Below are positions 7,721-17,951 of a stretch of 63,805 nt of DNA, in pieces (position 1 is the stretch's first letter; the number at the start of each line of letters is the position of its first letter). The notes under the pieces were generated by a model. The model had not been told where the DNA came from. It did no database searches and saw only the letters and a list, made by a program, of their open reading frames with translations. The translations under genes and the position numbers were made by a program. This DNA comes from an uncultured Pelagibacteraceae bacterium (GTDB lineage: Bacteria; Pseudomonadota; Alphaproteobacteria; Pelagibacterales; Pelagibacteraceae). The stretch covers positions 1 through 63,805 of the forward strand of contig CACLNT010000008.1 of the NCBI GenBank assembly GCA_902608385.1, given 5' to 3'.

Positions 7721-8491
7721 ATGAATAATTATTCTGAAAAATTTGAAAAAATGAAAATTGCAGGCAACCTTGCAGCTAGAACACTTGATATGTTAACTGA
7801 TCATATTAAAGTTGGAATTTCAACAGATTATATAGATAAACTTGGGTATGAATTTATAAAAGATAATCATGGGCATTCCGCTCCACTCTTCTATCGTGGT
7901 TTTAAAAAATCTTTATGCACATCTCTTAATCATGTTGTGTGTCATGGTATTCCATCTGATAGAATTCTTGATGATGGTGATATTATAAATATTGACGTCA
8001 CCGCAATTGTAAATGAACATTATGGTGATACTAGTAGAATGTTTTGCATTGGAAAGACTCCTGTAAAAGCAAATAATCTAATTGATTCAACGTATGAGTC
8101 TATGATGAAAGCAATTAAGATATTAAAACCAGGTTTAAAGCTTGGAGATATTGGTCATGAAATTCAAAATTATGTTGAAAGCAAAGGTTTCTCAGTTGTA
8201 AAAGATTTTTGTGGACATGGTATAAGCACTATTTTTCATGAACCTCCAAATATATTACACTATGGAGAAAAAAATACCGGAATTGAACTAGACCCAGGAA
8301 TGACTTTTACAATTGAACCTATGATCAATGCAGGAAAATATGATATAAAAGTTTTAGATGACGGATGGACGGCTGTTACAAAGGACAAATCTTTATCCGC
8401 ACAATTTGAACACACAATTGGAATTACAGAAAATGGTTGTGAAATCTTTACAAAATCTGTTAAAGGTTACTCAAAGCCTCCATATTTATAA
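7721..8491 (+). CDS. map: Methionine aminopeptidase, type I
   Basis: 256 residues, full length. It removes the initiator methionine from nascent proteins in the cytoplasm. All metal-ligand motifs are visible: NIDVTAIVNEHYGDTSRMF (two aspartates), CGHGISTIFHEPP (His), FTIEPMI (Glu) and AQFEHTIGI (Glu). The substrate histidine is in the VVCHGIPS segment. There is no N-terminal zinc-finger extension, as expected for a bacterial type Ia enzyme. It is followed 3 bases later by purB. Confidence 0.96.
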   Translation: MNNYSEKFEKMKIAGNLAARTLDMLTDHIKVGISTDYIDKLGYEFIKDNHGHSAPLFYRGFKKSLCTSLNHVVCHGIPSDRILDDGDIINIDVTAIVNEHYGDTSRMFCIGKTPVKANNLIDSTYESMMKAIKILKPGLKLGDIGHEIQNYVESKGFSVVKDFCGHGISTIFHEPPNILHYGEKNTGIELDPGMTFTIEPMINAGKYDIKVLDDGWTAVTKDKSLSAQFEHTIGITENGCEIFTKSVKGYSKPPYL

Positions 8492-8494
8492 TTA

Positions 8495-9787
8495 ATGATA
8501 ACAAGATATTCTAGAAAAGAACTTACTAATATTTGGTCAGAAGAAAATAAATATAAAATTTGGCTTGATGTAGAAATTGCTGCAGCTCAAGCAATGGAAA
8601 AATACAAAATCATACCCAAAGGTGTTGCATCAATTGTTAAAAAAAAAGGAAAAATTAATGTTAAAAGGATTCATTCTATCGAATCTAAAGTTAAACATGA
8701 TGTCATTGCATTTTTAACTTCAATAACAGAAAAAGCAGGAATAAAAGCTAGATATCTTCATCAGGGAATGACTTCTTCTGATGTATTGGATACAAGTTTT
8801 AATATACAATTAATCCAATCGGGAAAAATACTCCTAAAAGATATTGATCAAATATTAAAAATTTTAAAAAATCAGTCTAAAAAATACAAATTAACTCCTT
8901 GCATAGGAAGAAGTCATGGCATTCACGCCGAACCTTTAACTTTTGGACTAAAGTTAGCTTCATTTTATGAAGAGTTTAAAAGAAATAAAAAAAGACTTTT
9001 AAGTGCAATTGATGAGGTTTCGACTTGTGCAATTTCAGGTGCTGTTGGTACATTTGCAAATATTAATCCAAATGTTGAAAAGCATGTTGCAAAAAAACTT
9101 GGACTTAAAATTGAGCCAATCTCTACACAAATAATACCAAGAGATAGACATGCATTTTATTTTTCAGTTCTAGGTATTATCGCAGGATCAGTAGAAAGAG
9201 TCGCAACAGAAATAAGACATTTACAAAGAACTGAAGTTTATGAATTACAAGAATTCTTTTCAAAAAAACAAAAAGGGTCATCTGCAATGCCACATAAAAA
9301 AAATCCTATATTGAGCGAAAATCTTACAGGATTAGCAAGAATGGTTAGAAGTTATGTAATTCCTGCTTTAGAAAATATAGCTCTATGGCATGAGAGGGAT
9401 ATTTCTCATTCGAGTGTTGAAAGAAACATTGGTCCTGATGCAAATATAACATTAGATTTTGCACTTGTAAGGTTATCTAATATTTTAAAAAATATGATTG
9501 TCTATCCTAAAAAAATGGCAACTAATCTTAACATAACTAAAGGTATTATTTTTTCTCAAGAATTAATGCTAGAGCTTACAAAAACTAATTTAAGTAGAGA
9601 AAAATCATACAGAATGGTCCAATCACACGCAAAAAAATGTGTTTCACAAAATTTAAATCTATTTGAAGTTGTAAAAAAAGATAAAAATATAACTGATAGA
9701 ATTCCTTTAAATAAACTAAACAAAATATTTAATTATTCATCGCACTTTAAGAATGTTAATTTAATTTTTAATAGAGTTTTTAAATAA
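8495..9787 (+). CDS. purB: Adenylosuccinate lyase
   Basis: 430 residues. It catalyses two purine steps: SAICAR to AICAR, and adenylosuccinate to AMP, releasing fumarate. The fumarase/aspartase signature [11 protein letters not shown] is present, with the mobile-loop serine, as are [12 protein letters not shown] and [10 protein letters not shown] (catalytic His). It is first of the co-oriented purB-purC-purS-purQ-purL set, and its stop overlaps the purC start by one base (TAATG). That arrangement suggests coupled translation of purine enzymes. Confidence 0.95.
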   Translation: MITRYSRKELTNIWSEENKYKIWLDVEIAAAQAMEKYKIIPKGVASIVKKKGKINVKRIHSIESKVKHDVIAFLTSITEKAGIKARYLHQGMTSSDVLDTSFNIQLIQSGKILLKDIDQILKILKNQSKKYKLTPCIGRSHGIHAEPLTFGLKLASFYEEFKRNKKRLLSAIDEVSTCAISGAVGTFANINPNVEKHVAKKLGLKIEPISTQIIPRDRHAFYFSVLGIIAGSVERVATEIRHLQRTEVYELQEFFSKKQKGSSAMPHKKNPILSENLTGLARMVRSYVIPALENIALWHERDISHSSVERNIGPDANITLDFALVRLSNILKNMIVYPKKMATNLNITKGIIFSQELMLELTKTNLSREKSYRMVQSHAKKCVSQNLNLFEVVKKDKNITDRIPLNKLNKIFNYSSHFKNVNLIFNRVFK

Positions 9788-10575
9788 TGAAAAAAGGTAA
9801 AAAACTATACGAAGGTAAAGCTAAAATTCTTTATGCGGCTCCAGAAAAAGGAACAGCAATACAACACTTTAAAGATGACGCGACTGCTTTCAACAATCAA
9901 AAAAAAGCAAATATTGAAGGAAAAGGTATTTTAAATAATAGAATTTCTGAACATATATTGTCAAGTCTAAATCAAATAGGTATTGAAACTCATTTAATTA
10001 AAAGGATCAACATGAGAGAACAGTTGGTTAAATTAGTTGAAATTATTCCCATTGAATTTGTTGTAAGAAATATTGCCACTGGTTCGCTGACTAAAAGACT
10101 AAACATAGAAGACGGAACTGTATTAGAGAAGCCACTAATAGAATTTTGTTATAAAAATGATGACTTAAATGATCCTTTGGTTGCAAGAGAGCATATTTAT
10201 TCTTTTGGTTGGGCTAACAACATGGAGTTAGATTGGATAACCAAACAGTGTTTTAGAATAAATGATTTTATGCAAGGAATGTTCAAAGGTGTTGGAATTA
10301 AACTGGTAGATTTTAAACTTGAGTTTGGAAGATTAAATCAAGATGGTAAAAAAAAAATTCTTCTAGCAGATGAAATTAGTCCCGATACATGTAGATTGTG
10401 GGATGCGAGCAATGACAAAAAACTAGATAAAGATAGATTTAGAAAAGATTTAGGAAACCTACTTGAGGCTTACCAAGAAGTTGCTAGAAGACTGGATATA
10501 CTGCATGAGCAAATTAATAATGTAAGACCAATTAAATTCCCTAAACCTACAGCTGTAAAAATCAAAAAAAAATAA
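9787..10575 (+). CDS. purC: Phosphoribosylaminoimidazole-succinocarboxamide synthase (SAICAR synthetase)
   Basis: 262 residues. It joins CAIR and aspartate with ATP to give SAICAR. Visible motifs are [10 protein letters not shown] at the N-terminus (nucleotide-binding strand), [23 protein letters not shown] and [15 protein letters not shown]. The C-terminal extension after the conserved fold is short and basic. purS starts at the base following its stop. Confidence 0.95.
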   Translation: MKKGKKLYEGKAKILYAAPEKGTAIQHFKDDATAFNNQKKANIEGKGILNNRISEHILSSLNQIGIETHLIKRINMREQLVKLVEIIPIEFVVRNIATGSLTKRLNIEDGTVLEKPLIEFCYKNDDLNDPLVAREHIYSFGWANNMELDWITKQCFRINDFMQGMFKGVGIKLVDFKLEFGRLNQDGKKKILLADEISPDTCRLWDASNDKKLDKDRFRKDLGNLLEAYQEVARRLDILHEQINNVRPIKFPKPTAVKIKKK

Positions 10576-10818
10576 ATGAAAATTAAAATCATAATAACAC
10601 TTAAAGAAAGTGTTTTAGATCCACAAGGTAAAGTTGTTCAGCAAGCGTTAAATGGAATGGGTTTTAAAAATGTTAATGAAGTGAGACAGGGGAAATTTTT
10701 TGAGATTAATATAGATGAAAAAGATCAAAAGAAAGCAGAAGAAAAAGCTCATGAAATGTGTAAAAAACTCTTAGCAAATTTAGTTATTGAAGATTACAAA
10801 ATTATTGGATCACAATAA
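10576..10818 (+). CDS. purS: Phosphoribosylformylglycinamidine synthase subunit PurS
   Basis: 80 residues, the normal size for the small bridging subunit of the PurLQS complex, which helps move ammonia from PurQ to PurL. Features are the typical KESVLDPQGKVVQQAL segment and the NEVRQGKFFEI strand. Its presence agrees with the separate purQ and short-form purL that follow, in contrast to the single large PurL of gammaproteobacteria. Confidence 0.93.
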   Translation: MKIKIIITLKESVLDPQGKVVQQALNGMGFKNVNEVRQGKFFEINIDEKDQKKAEEKAHEMCKKLLANLVIEDYKIIGSQ

Positions 10819-10824
10819 CAAATA

Positions 10825-11508
10825 ATGAATTCATCAGTAATAACTTTTCCAGGTTCAAATTGTGATAGAGACATGCATGTTGCTCTAAAAAAATTTGGAT
10901 TTAAAAATAAAATGGTTTGGCACAATGATGTTGAATTGCCTAAAAGTGATCTTGTCGTTCTACCAGGAGGCTTTTCTTATGGAGATTATTTAAGATGTGG
11001 ATCTATGGCTTCGAAATCTAAAATAATGAAATCAGTAATTAATTTTGCAAATTCTGGTGGTTTACTTATGGGTATTTGTAATGGTTTTCAAATACTCACT
11101 GAAACAGAACTATTGCCTGGAATACTCTTAAGAAATAAGCATGCCGAATTTATTTGTAAAAATGTTTTTGTAAAAATCAGTGATAATAAAAATAGTTATT
11201 TTAAAAATATCAAAAAAAAAACATTAGAACTTCACATAGCACATAATGAAGGTAATTATTTTTGTTCTAACGAACAAATGAAAGAAATTGAAGATCATAA
11301 CCAAGTAGCTTTGCTTTACTGTGATAAAAATGGAGAAATTAACGAAAGTTCAAATCCAAATGGTGCAAGCAAAAATATAGCTGGCATATTCAATAAGAAA
11401 AAAAATATTTTAGGTATGATGCCTCATCCTGAAAGAATGGTGGATGTGGCCTTATCTGGTGAGGATGGTTCTATTTTCTTTAAAAATTTAGTTAATAATT
11501 TAAAATAA
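10825..11508 (+). CDS. purQ: Phosphoribosylformylglycinamidine synthase glutaminase subunit PurQ
   Basis: 227 residues. This class I glutamine amidotransferase supplies ammonia to PurL. Motifs are [10 protein letters not shown] (N-terminus), [12 protein letters not shown] (oxyanion region), [12 protein letters not shown] with the nucleophile cysteine, and [10 protein letters not shown] with the catalytic His/Glu pair. It is 2 bases from purL. Confidence 0.95.
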   Translation: MNSSVITFPGSNCDRDMHVALKKFGFKNKMVWHNDVELPKSDLVVLPGGFSYGDYLRCGSMASKSKIMKSVINFANSGGLLMGICNGFQILTETELLPGILLRNKHAEFICKNVFVKISDNKNSYFKNIKKKTLELHIAHNEGNYFCSNEQMKEIEDHNQVALLYCDKNGEINESSNPNGASKNIAGIFNKKKNILGMMPHPERMVDVALSGEDGSIFFKNLVNNLK

Positions 11509-11510
11509 AT

Positions 11511-13700
11511 ATGGTTAATGAAAAAATTGCTATAGATCATGGTTTAAAAAAAGAAGAATATAAAAAAATTTGTGATCTTCTTAAACGTACACCAAATATC
11601 ACTGAGTTAGGAATATTTTCTGCGATGTGGAACGAACACTGTTCTTACAAATCGTCAAAACTTCACTTAAAAAATCTACCGACAAAAGGAAAAAAAGTTA
11701 TTCAAGGTCCAGGTGAAAATGCTGGCGTAGTAGATATAGGGGATGATGATGCTATTGTTTTTAAAATAGAAAGCCATAATCATCCGTCATTTATTGAGCC
11801 CTACCAAGGCGCGGCTACTGGCGTAGGTGGGATATTGAGAGATGTTTTTACAATGGGAGCAAGACCTATTGCTAATCTTAATTCAATTCATTTTGGCTCA
11901 CCACAACATAAAAAAACTAAAAACTTATTAAGAGGTGTAGTTCATGGAATTGGTGGGTATGGAAATTGCATGGGAATTCCAACTATAGCAGGTCAAACAA
12001 GTTTTGATGAATCTTATAATGGAAACATTTTAGTTAACGCAATGACATTAGGTTTAGTTAAAAAAAATAAAATATTTTACTCAAAAGCTGCTGGACTAAA
12101 TAAACCAGTAATTTATGTTGGTTCGAAAACTGGTAGAGATGGAATACATGGAGCAAGTATGGCTTCTGCTATTTTTGATGAAAAAATCGAAGAAAAAAAA
12201 CCTACTGTTCAAGTTGGTGATCCTTTTACTGAAAAATTATTACTTGAAGCATGTTTGGAACTTATGGCTGGCGACTCTATTATTTCAATTCAAGATATGG
12301 GTGCAGCTGGTCTAACATCGTCAAGTATTGAAATGGCTTCAAAAGGTAAATTAGGAATTGAAATTAATTTAAATAAAGTTCCTTGTAGAGAACTAAATAT
12401 GACACCTTACGAAATAATGTTATCTGAAAGTCAAGAAAGAATGCTGATAGTTTTAGAAAGTGGAAAAGAAAATATCGCAAAGAAAATTTTTGAAAAATGG
12501 AATTTAGATTTTGCAGTAATTGGGAAAACAACGAATAGTAAAAAAATTCAACTTTATTTTAATGAAGAAAAAGTTACCGATATACCTGTTGATACTTTAG
12601 TTGAAAACGCACCCATGTATGACAGGAAATGGAAAAAATCAAAACTCCCAAAAAAAAATAAGATAAGTAAAGAAGAATTTAAAAATTTAAAAATACCAAA
12701 TATTTTATGTAAAATTTTATCTAATCCAAATATATGCAGTAAAGAATGGATTTGGCAACAATATGATCATACAGTAATGGCAGATACAATATTAAAACCA
12801 GGTAGTGATGCAGGAGTTGTTAGAGTTCATGGTACAAATAAAGCTGTTGCATCAACTGTAGACTCTTCTGCTGGTTATTGTTATGCGCATCCATTAACTG
12901 GTGGAAAACAAATTGTTTGTGAGAGTTGGAGAAACTTAATTTCTGTAGGCGCAGACCCAATAGCAATTACTAATTGCTTAAATTTTGGCAATCCAGAAAA
13001 TGAGGAGAATATGGGTGAATTTGTTGAATGTGTTCAAGGAATAGGTCAAGCGTGTGAATATTTAGATTTTCCAGTGGTTTCTGGAAATGTATCTTTTTAT
13101 AACCAAACAAAGGACAAAGGTATAAAGCCTACGCCTTCAATTGGTGGTGTTGGCCTAATTCAAGATTATAAAAAAATGATTACAATGGGTTTAAAAAATA
13201 TTGATAATATTGTTTTAGTTATTGGAAAAACTGAAGGTCATTTAGATCAAAGTGTTTTTGCAAAAGATATTTTAAATCAAAAAAAAGGACCCCCACCTGA
13301 AATCAACTTGTTCAACGAAAAAAATAATGGAGAAACTATCTTAAATTTAATTAAAAAAAATTATATCAAGTCAGCTCATGATGTTTCTTTAGGTGGAATT
13401 ATTACTGCAATCGCGAAAATGTGCATAAATGGAAATAAAGGAATTAAACTTAAAAAACCAAATTATCTTATTCATCAATTTGAATATCTTTTTGGTGAAG
13501 ATCAAGGAAGATACATTATTGAAATAGAAAAAGATAATTTCGATAAAATCAAAGAAATATTAACTAAAAGTTCTATTCATTACGATGTGCTTGGAATTGT
13601 AACAGAAAAAGATATAATTATTGATAATAAGTCAAAAGTAACAATTGATGAATTAAATGAATCAAATAAAACTTGGCTTATTAAATATATGAGCAACTAA
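11511..13700 (+). CDS. purL: Phosphoribosylformylglycinamidine synthase large subunit PurL
   Basis: 729 residues, the short form that works with PurS and PurQ to convert FGAR to FGAM with ATP. Recognisable segments are [50 protein letters not shown] and the C-terminal HDVSLGG and FGEDQGRY blocks. Its TAA overlaps the ATG of the bolA-like gene by one base. The purL-bolA-glutaredoxin order is common in Alphaproteobacteria. Confidence 0.96.
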   Translation: MVNEKIAIDHGLKKEEYKKICDLLKRTPNITELGIFSAMWNEHCSYKSSKLHLKNLPTKGKKVIQGPGENAGVVDIGDDDAIVFKIESHNHPSFIEPYQGAATGVGGILRDVFTMGARPIANLNSIHFGSPQHKKTKNLLRGVVHGIGGYGNCMGIPTIAGQTSFDESYNGNILVNAMTLGLVKKNKIFYSKAAGLNKPVIYVGSKTGRDGIHGASMASAIFDEKIEEKKPTVQVGDPFTEKLLLEACLELMAGDSIISIQDMGAAGLTSSSIEMASKGKLGIEINLNKVPCRELNMTPYEIMLSESQERMLIVLESGKENIAKKIFEKWNLDFAVIGKTTNSKKIQLYFNEEKVTDIPVDTLVENAPMYDRKWKKSKLPKKNKISKEEFKNLKIPNILCKILSNPNICSKEWIWQQYDHTVMADTILKPGSDAGVVRVHGTNKAVASTVDSSAGYCYAHPLTGGKQIVCESWRNLISVGADPIAITNCLNFGNPENEENMGEFVECVQGIGQACEYLDFPVVSGNVSFYNQTKDKGIKPTPSIGGVGLIQDYKKMITMGLKNIDNIVLVIGKTEGHLDQSVFAKDILNQKKGPPPEINLFNEKNNGETILNLIKKNYIKSAHDVSLGGIITAIAKMCINGNKGIKLKKPNYLIHQFEYLFGEDQGRYIIEIEKDNFDKIKEILTKSSIHYDVLGIVTEKDIIIDNKSKVTIDELNESNKTWLIKYMSN

Positions 13701-13927
13701 TGGCAATGGACTTAAAGGAAATTGAAAAACATATTAAAGAAGCATTACCTGATGCTTTGGTTGAAATTCAAGATTTAGCAGGAGATGGCAATCATTATTC
13801 TGCAACTATCACATCAGCTAAATTTTCAGGAAAAAGTAAAATTGAGCAACATAAAATGGTATATAATTCGTTAAAAGGTAAAATGGGTAATGAGCTACAC
13901 GCTTTAGCAATTAAAACAAAGGAATAA
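13700..13927 (+). CDS. BolA family protein
   Basis: 75 residues. It has the BolA/KH-like fold pattern: an N-terminal helix (EIEKHIKEALPDA), the VEIQDLAGDGNHYSATI strand-loop with its histidine, and the conserved KIEQHKMVYNSL block ending in HALAIKTKE. BolA proteins pair with CGFS glutaredoxins to bind or transfer [2Fe-2S] clusters, and the next gene encodes one. Two ATGs (13700 and 13706) could serve as the start. Confidence 0.9.
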   Translation: MAMDLKEIEKHIKEALPDALVEIQDLAGDGNHYSATITSAKFSGKSKIEQHKMVYNSLKGKMGNELHALAIKTKE

Positions 13928-13929
13928 TT

Positions 13930-14268
13930 ATGGATCAACAAATAAATGATTTAATCGGAAAAGAAATAGAAAATAATGAAGTTTGTCTATTTATGAAAGG
14001 AACACCTGACGCTCCGCAATGTGGATTTTCAATGGCAATATCGAATATGTTAAAAATTTTAGAAGTAAATTTTAAAGGTGTGAATGTTTTAGAAAATGAA
14101 AAATTAAGACAAGGAATAAAAAATTATAGTGATTGGCCAACAATACCTCAATTGTACATTAAAAAAGAATTCGTAGGTGGGTGTGATATTGTAAAAGAAA
14201 TGTACGAAAATGGTGAATTAATTAAATTTCTTGAAGAAAAAAAAATAAATTATAAAAAAAAACAATAA
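13930..14268 (+). CDS. grxD: Monothiol glutaredoxin, Grx4/GrxD type
   Basis: 112 residues. The active site is CGFS (31-34) in the context MKGTPDAPQCGFS, with downstream WPTIPQLYI and FVGGCDIVKEM motifs for glutathione binding. These proteins carry glutathione-ligated [2Fe-2S] clusters and partner with BolA rather than acting as dithiol reductases. It is 2 bases downstream of the bolA-like gene. Confidence 0.94.
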   Translation: MDQQINDLIGKEIENNEVCLFMKGTPDAPQCGFSMAISNMLKILEVNFKGVNVLENEKLRQGIKNYSDWPTIPQLYIKKEFVGGCDIVKEMYENGELIKFLEEKKINYKKKQ

Positions 14269-14274
14269 TTTTTA

Positions 14275-14979
14275 ATGAGTATTAAAAAAGAATTTTGTAA
14301 AATTTTTTTTAAACTAATTGATACAACGGCGTATACTGATTTTTTCCCAAAAATAATAAATAGAAATTCATCTACGATGAATAAAAATGATTACAAAGTA
14401 TCAAGTGAATATGATTATATATTTGTTCACGTTCACAGAACTGGGGGGACTTCATTTAGATCTTTAATTGAAAAGATTAATAAAGAGATGAATAGTAAAA
14501 AAATTTTCCCTGGTAATCATAACCCAATGACTATTTTGCACCCTCCATTAGAAAAAAAATATATAACTGTTTTAAGAGATCCGGTGGAGCGAGTTTATTC
14601 ATATTACTATGTTTCACTTAATGACAAAAAGCAACCTTATCATTATTTGGCAAAAAAAAATATTTTTCACTTTTTAAAATATTCTCCAGAAGCTCAAAAT
14701 TTATATTGTAAGTATTTTTCTGCTGATACTGAAAAAGATATAAACAATGATCTATATGAATTGGCAATAAAGAATCTTAAAAACTTTGATACAATTATTA
14801 AGTTTAATAACTATAACAATGATATGAGAAAGTTTTTAGAAAAAATTAATATTAATAATATTGAAATACCTCATATCAATACTAGCCCTAAAAAAAGAAA
14901 GATTTCGGATGAAGAGTTAAAAGCAATTAAATTTTATAATGATTATGATATTAAGCTTTTTAATCAAATTGGAACTTAA
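14275..14979 (+). CDS. Sulfotransferase family protein
   Basis: 234 residues. It shows the two PAPS-binding signatures of the membrane/heparan-type sulfotransferase family: the 5'-phosphosulfate loop in FVHVHRTGGTSFRSL (the usual Lys is replaced by Arg) and the 3'-phosphate strand in VLRDPVERVYSYYY. No signal peptide or membrane anchor is visible, so it is probably cytoplasmic; the acceptor is unknown, perhaps a polysaccharide or lipid. It follows grxD by 6 bases but is unrelated to Fe-S chemistry, so it is probably a separate insertion at the end of the operon. The APS-kinase-like gene at 6319 could in principle supply PAPS. Confidence 0.75.
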   Translation: MSIKKEFCKIFFKLIDTTAYTDFFPKIINRNSSTMNKNDYKVSSEYDYIFVHVHRTGGTSFRSLIEKINKEMNSKKIFPGNHNPMTILHPPLEKKYITVLRDPVERVYSYYYVSLNDKKQPYHYLAKKNIFHFLKYSPEAQNLYCKYFSADTEKDINNDLYELAIKNLKNFDTIIKFNNYNNDMRKFLEKININNIEIPHINTSPKKRKISDEELKAIKFYNDYDIKLFNQIGT

Positions 14980-14982
14980 AAT

Positions 14983-17199
14983 TTAAAATTTCTTAGATAG
15001 AAATAAATTAGCATTCTGATCATTGTAATCATGTAAAGATTGATCAACCCTAAAATTTAAGTCAATTCCATTAACTTTTTTTACTACATTTAAATTAGCA
15101 TTTGTTTGTTCTGTTCCATTTAATAAAAAAGCATATTCAGTTTCCATTTCAGATACAAAATTGAATTTCAATTTAATCATGTTTGTATGCTCATTATCAC
15201 TTCCTTCTATTCTTTTATAAAGTGCAGTGACATTAAAATTATTTTGTACTTTAAAATCAAATCCTAGCACTCCAGAGATTAATTTCGAAGAATTGTTGTC
15301 TCCTTTATAAAAATAGATGGCACTTGTATCAGATAGATAATTCATTTCAGCAGTTGAAGAGTCGCTGAAATCTATTCCATACTCGATTGAACCAAATGTA
15401 TTTAAAGAATTATTTTCTAATTTTGCCAATTTGTTAAAATTTAAACCTAAGGATGCTAACCCAGTCCTAATATATTGCCTTGAATAAGATAATGCGTCGG
15501 TTCCTTCTTCAGAATATGGACTTAATTCTGTATATCCAAGCTCTAAACGACAGGTAGGTGTTAAATTAGAATTGTCTTTTTCAATTATACTTCCATAGTT
15601 AATTGACCCAAATATTTGTTTTCCATCTCTAGATCCAGTCAAAGTATTTGAATCTTTTTTTCTTACCAAATCCGATTTGATTAATCCAAAACCAAACGAA
15701 CCTTCAATAAAATTTTTATTACTATGAGGTTTCGCGCCATACCACGAAAAATTGTAGTTTTCGCTATCTACAGAAGTTCCATCAGACCCTATAACGCTAT
15801 CGCTTTTTCCATACTGTAAAGCAAATCCATATAAACTTTCATCACTTATTTTTTTATCAAAACCAAATACAAAACTATTTGTATCGATTTCTCTTGAAGA
15901 TGAGTTGTCGTCAGAATCAAATTTAGTTACGCTAATTATTCCTTCGCTCCAAGTAGACCATTTTTCGGGAATAAGATTTTCTTGCACACTACTTGAAACA
16001 GGCGAGATTTCTCCGTAAGATTTAATTAAAGAAGATAAAGTATTATTTAATTTTAAATCTAGTCGAGCTTTTTGATTTGTAAGATTATCTTTGCTTCTAT
16101 TTTGCCTCAAATACCTTAATCTATTAGATACTGATCCGATTGATTGTTTTATTAAAATATTTGATAAACTAATTTGCGCATCAATTAATCCAGTCACGTT
16201 TAAATCTGCTGTCGGATCACTTTTTGATGTAGTTGTAAAACTTAAAGCTGTTGTTGAACTAATTCCTGCATAAGAATTACTTGAACCATCATCAAACGCA
16301 GTTGCATCTATTAACACATAGTATTCTACTCCATAATCAAAATCTGAAGATGGGTTAATTGTTATTTGGCTAGATCCAGATCCAGAAATTTGAGAGCCTG
16401 TTACATCAATTGTTTCAACTGTACTGTCATCTGAAGTTTTTTTGATGGTAATATTTCCACTTTCAACATCAACACTTTCGCTAAAATTTAAAACAATATC
16501 TGCATCTACTTCAACAGATGTTGCATTGTCAGCTGGGGTTGATGAAGTAAGAGTTGGGTCTGTGGCATCAGCAAAAAATTCAAGCTCATTAATCTGATGG
16601 TGTACACCGGATTTTATAGAAGTTACATAATATCGAAAATGTGAAAAAGCAGCTGGTATTTCAAAGTCATCTCCACCACCGGTGTATTTAATTACTTGAG
16701 AACGATCGCTGAACGGCGATGTGCCATTATTATTATACTCATAAATATCTGTCCAAATTGTCCCATCATTTGAACCTTGTATCTTCCATTGATCTGGATC
16801 TCTCCTTACTTGGTCATTTCCTGAGGTAATTGTAAAATGTGACAGTACATAAGATGTTTCAAATTCTACTGCAATAGACTGAGTAGGTCCGTTACAACAC
16901 CACTTATCATTACTAACTCCAACTTTATTATCAAACACATTGTAAGCGCCTTCACCGGTCCAACTATTCTCACTACTTGCACTGATTGATGACCAATTCC
17001 AGTTTCCTTCTTCGCCATCAGTGCCATCAATACCATCATCTTCAGGATCAGTAAGATCACCACCCAGCAATGCTTCGGTTCCTGTGCCTAAAATAGTTGC
17101 AGCAGATACAAAATTATTCCATCCTAAAACTAATAAAAATAAAAAAAAAAATTTAATTAATGGTTTAGATAGGAAAAAAAATTTTAGAAAAATTTTCAT
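14983..17199 (-). CDS. Autotransporter with F5/8-type (discoidin-like) and Ig-like passenger domains
   Basis: 738 residues. The N-terminus has a hydrophobic signal (FFLFLLVLGW, cleavage likely after VSA, about 33). Residues about 65-210 resemble an F5/8 type C carbohydrate-binding domain (SASSENSWTGEGAYNVFD, WKIQGSNDGTIWTDIY, FRYYVTSIKSG). Residues about 213-325 match a bacterial Ig-like Big_5/SbsA domain (STPADNATSVEVDADIVLNF). A linker leads to a C-terminal beta-barrel (about 410-738) of alternating strands ending LFLSKKF, with the terminal aromatic expected for outer-membrane insertion. Adhesion or glycan binding at the cell surface is the likely role. Two adjacent cysteines (WCCNG) are unusual for an autotransporter passenger. 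It is convergent with the sulfotransferase gene, 3 bases apart. Confidence 0.8.
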   Translation of the reverse strand: MKIFLKFFFLSKPLIKFFFLFLLVLGWNNFVSAATILGTGTEALLGGDLTDPEDDGIDGTDGEEGNWNWSSISASSENSWTGEGAYNVFDNKVGVSNDKWCCNGPTQSIAVEFETSYVLSHFTITSGNDQVRRDPDQWKIQGSNDGTIWTDIYEYNNNGTSPFSDRSQVIKYTGGGDDFEIPAAFSHFRYYVTSIKSGVHHQINELEFFADATDPTLTSSTPADNATSVEVDADIVLNFSESVDVESGNITIKKTSDDSTVETIDVTGSQISGSGSSQITINPSSDFDYGVEYYVLIDATAFDDGSSNSYAGISSTTALSFTTTSKSDPTADLNVTGLIDAQISLSNILIKQSIGSVSNRLRYLRQNRSKDNLTNQKARLDLKLNNTLSSLIKSYGEISPVSSSVQENLIPEKWSTWSEGIISVTKFDSDDNSSSREIDTNSFVFGFDKKISDESLYGFALQYGKSDSVIGSDGTSVDSENYNFSWYGAKPHSNKNFIEGSFGFGLIKSDLVRKKDSNTLTGSRDGKQIFGSINYGSIIEKDNSNLTPTCRLELGYTELSPYSEEGTDALSYSRQYIRTGLASLGLNFNKLAKLENNSLNTFGSIEYGIDFSDSSTAEMNYLSDTSAIYFYKGDNNSSKLISGVLGFDFKVQNNFNVTALYKRIEGSDNEHTNMIKLKFNFVSEMETEYAFLLNGTEQTNANLNVVKKVNGIDLNFRVDQSLHDYNDQNANLFLSKKF

Positions 17200-17293
17200 T
17201 TACAAAAACCTATATCAAAAAGACTTGATAAATGATTTTGCGATAAATTTCTATCTTTTAAATACTTAAAATAGGCTAGTTTGTTCTATAAAA

Positions 17294-17911
17294 CTATCTA
17301 GAGTAATACTCTATTACTAAATTAGGTTCCATTACAATGGGGTAAGGAACTTCTTCAAATTTTGGTGTTCTAACAAATTTTACTTTTTTATTTTTTTCAT
17401 CTACTTCTAAATATTCAGGAACTTCTCTTTCTTTGTTAGCAAGAGCAATGTCAATAAAGGCTAGTTGCTTAGACTTGTCTCTAATCTCGATAGTTTCTTC
17501 TTCTTTCAATTGATAACTTGAAATATTTACTTTTTTTCCATTAACCTTAACGTGACCATGATTAATCAATTGTCTTGCAGAAAAAATTGTCGTTGACAAT
17601 TTTGCTCTGTAAACAGCTGCATCCAATCTTCTTTCAAGAAAGCCAATTAAATTTTCAGCAGTGTCCCCTCTTTTCATTATTGCTTTTTTATAAATATTTC
17701 TAAATTGTCTCTCGTTAATATTTCCATAATAAGATTTTAATTTTTGTTTTGCCTGAAGCTGAATTCCATAATCAGATGGTTTTGAAGATTTTGTTTGTCC
17801 GTGCTGACCGGGAGGATATGCCCTTGAGTTAAATGGACTTTTTGGTCTACCCCAAAGATTAACTTTTAATCTTCTATCTACTTTGTGTTTAGAATTAAGT
17901 CTTTTTGTCAT
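17294..17911 (-). CDS. rpsD: 30S ribosomal protein S4
   Basis: 205 residues, full length. It starts MTKRLNSKHKVDRRLKVNLW and lacks the zinc-binding cysteines of the C+ form. The S4 RNA-binding domain (about 95-160) includes the LERRLDAAVYRA and QLINHGHVKVNGK signatures. It is a primary 16S rRNA binder and assembly initiator; in E. coli it also represses its own operon, but here the gene stands apart from the alpha operon, as in many Alphaproteobacteria. Confidence 0.97.
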   Translation of the reverse strand: MTKRLNSKHKVDRRLKVNLWGRPKSPFNSRAYPPGQHGQTKSSKPSDYGIQLQAKQKLKSYYGNINERQFRNIYKKAIMKRGDTAENLIGFLERRLDAAVYRAKLSTTIFSARQLINHGHVKVNGKKVNISSYQLKEEETIEIRDKSKQLAFIDIALANKEREVPEYLEVDEKNKKVKFVRTPKFEEVPYPIVMEPNLVIEYYSR

Positions 17912-17951
17912 TTAATATGAGGCTTTATAAACTTACTCATAATTTTGTCAA

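Noticed and set aside
12115-12315. 66-codon frame inside purL
   Set aside because: It is a shifted-frame shadow of a conserved enzyme. Its leucine-rich translation is an artefact of AT-rich coding sequence.
17299-17313. Short inverted repeat TAGAGT-AAT-ACTCTA near the rpsD stop
   Set aside because: It lies within the last rpsD codons, has a 3-base loop, and no T-run follows, so it does not look like a terminator.
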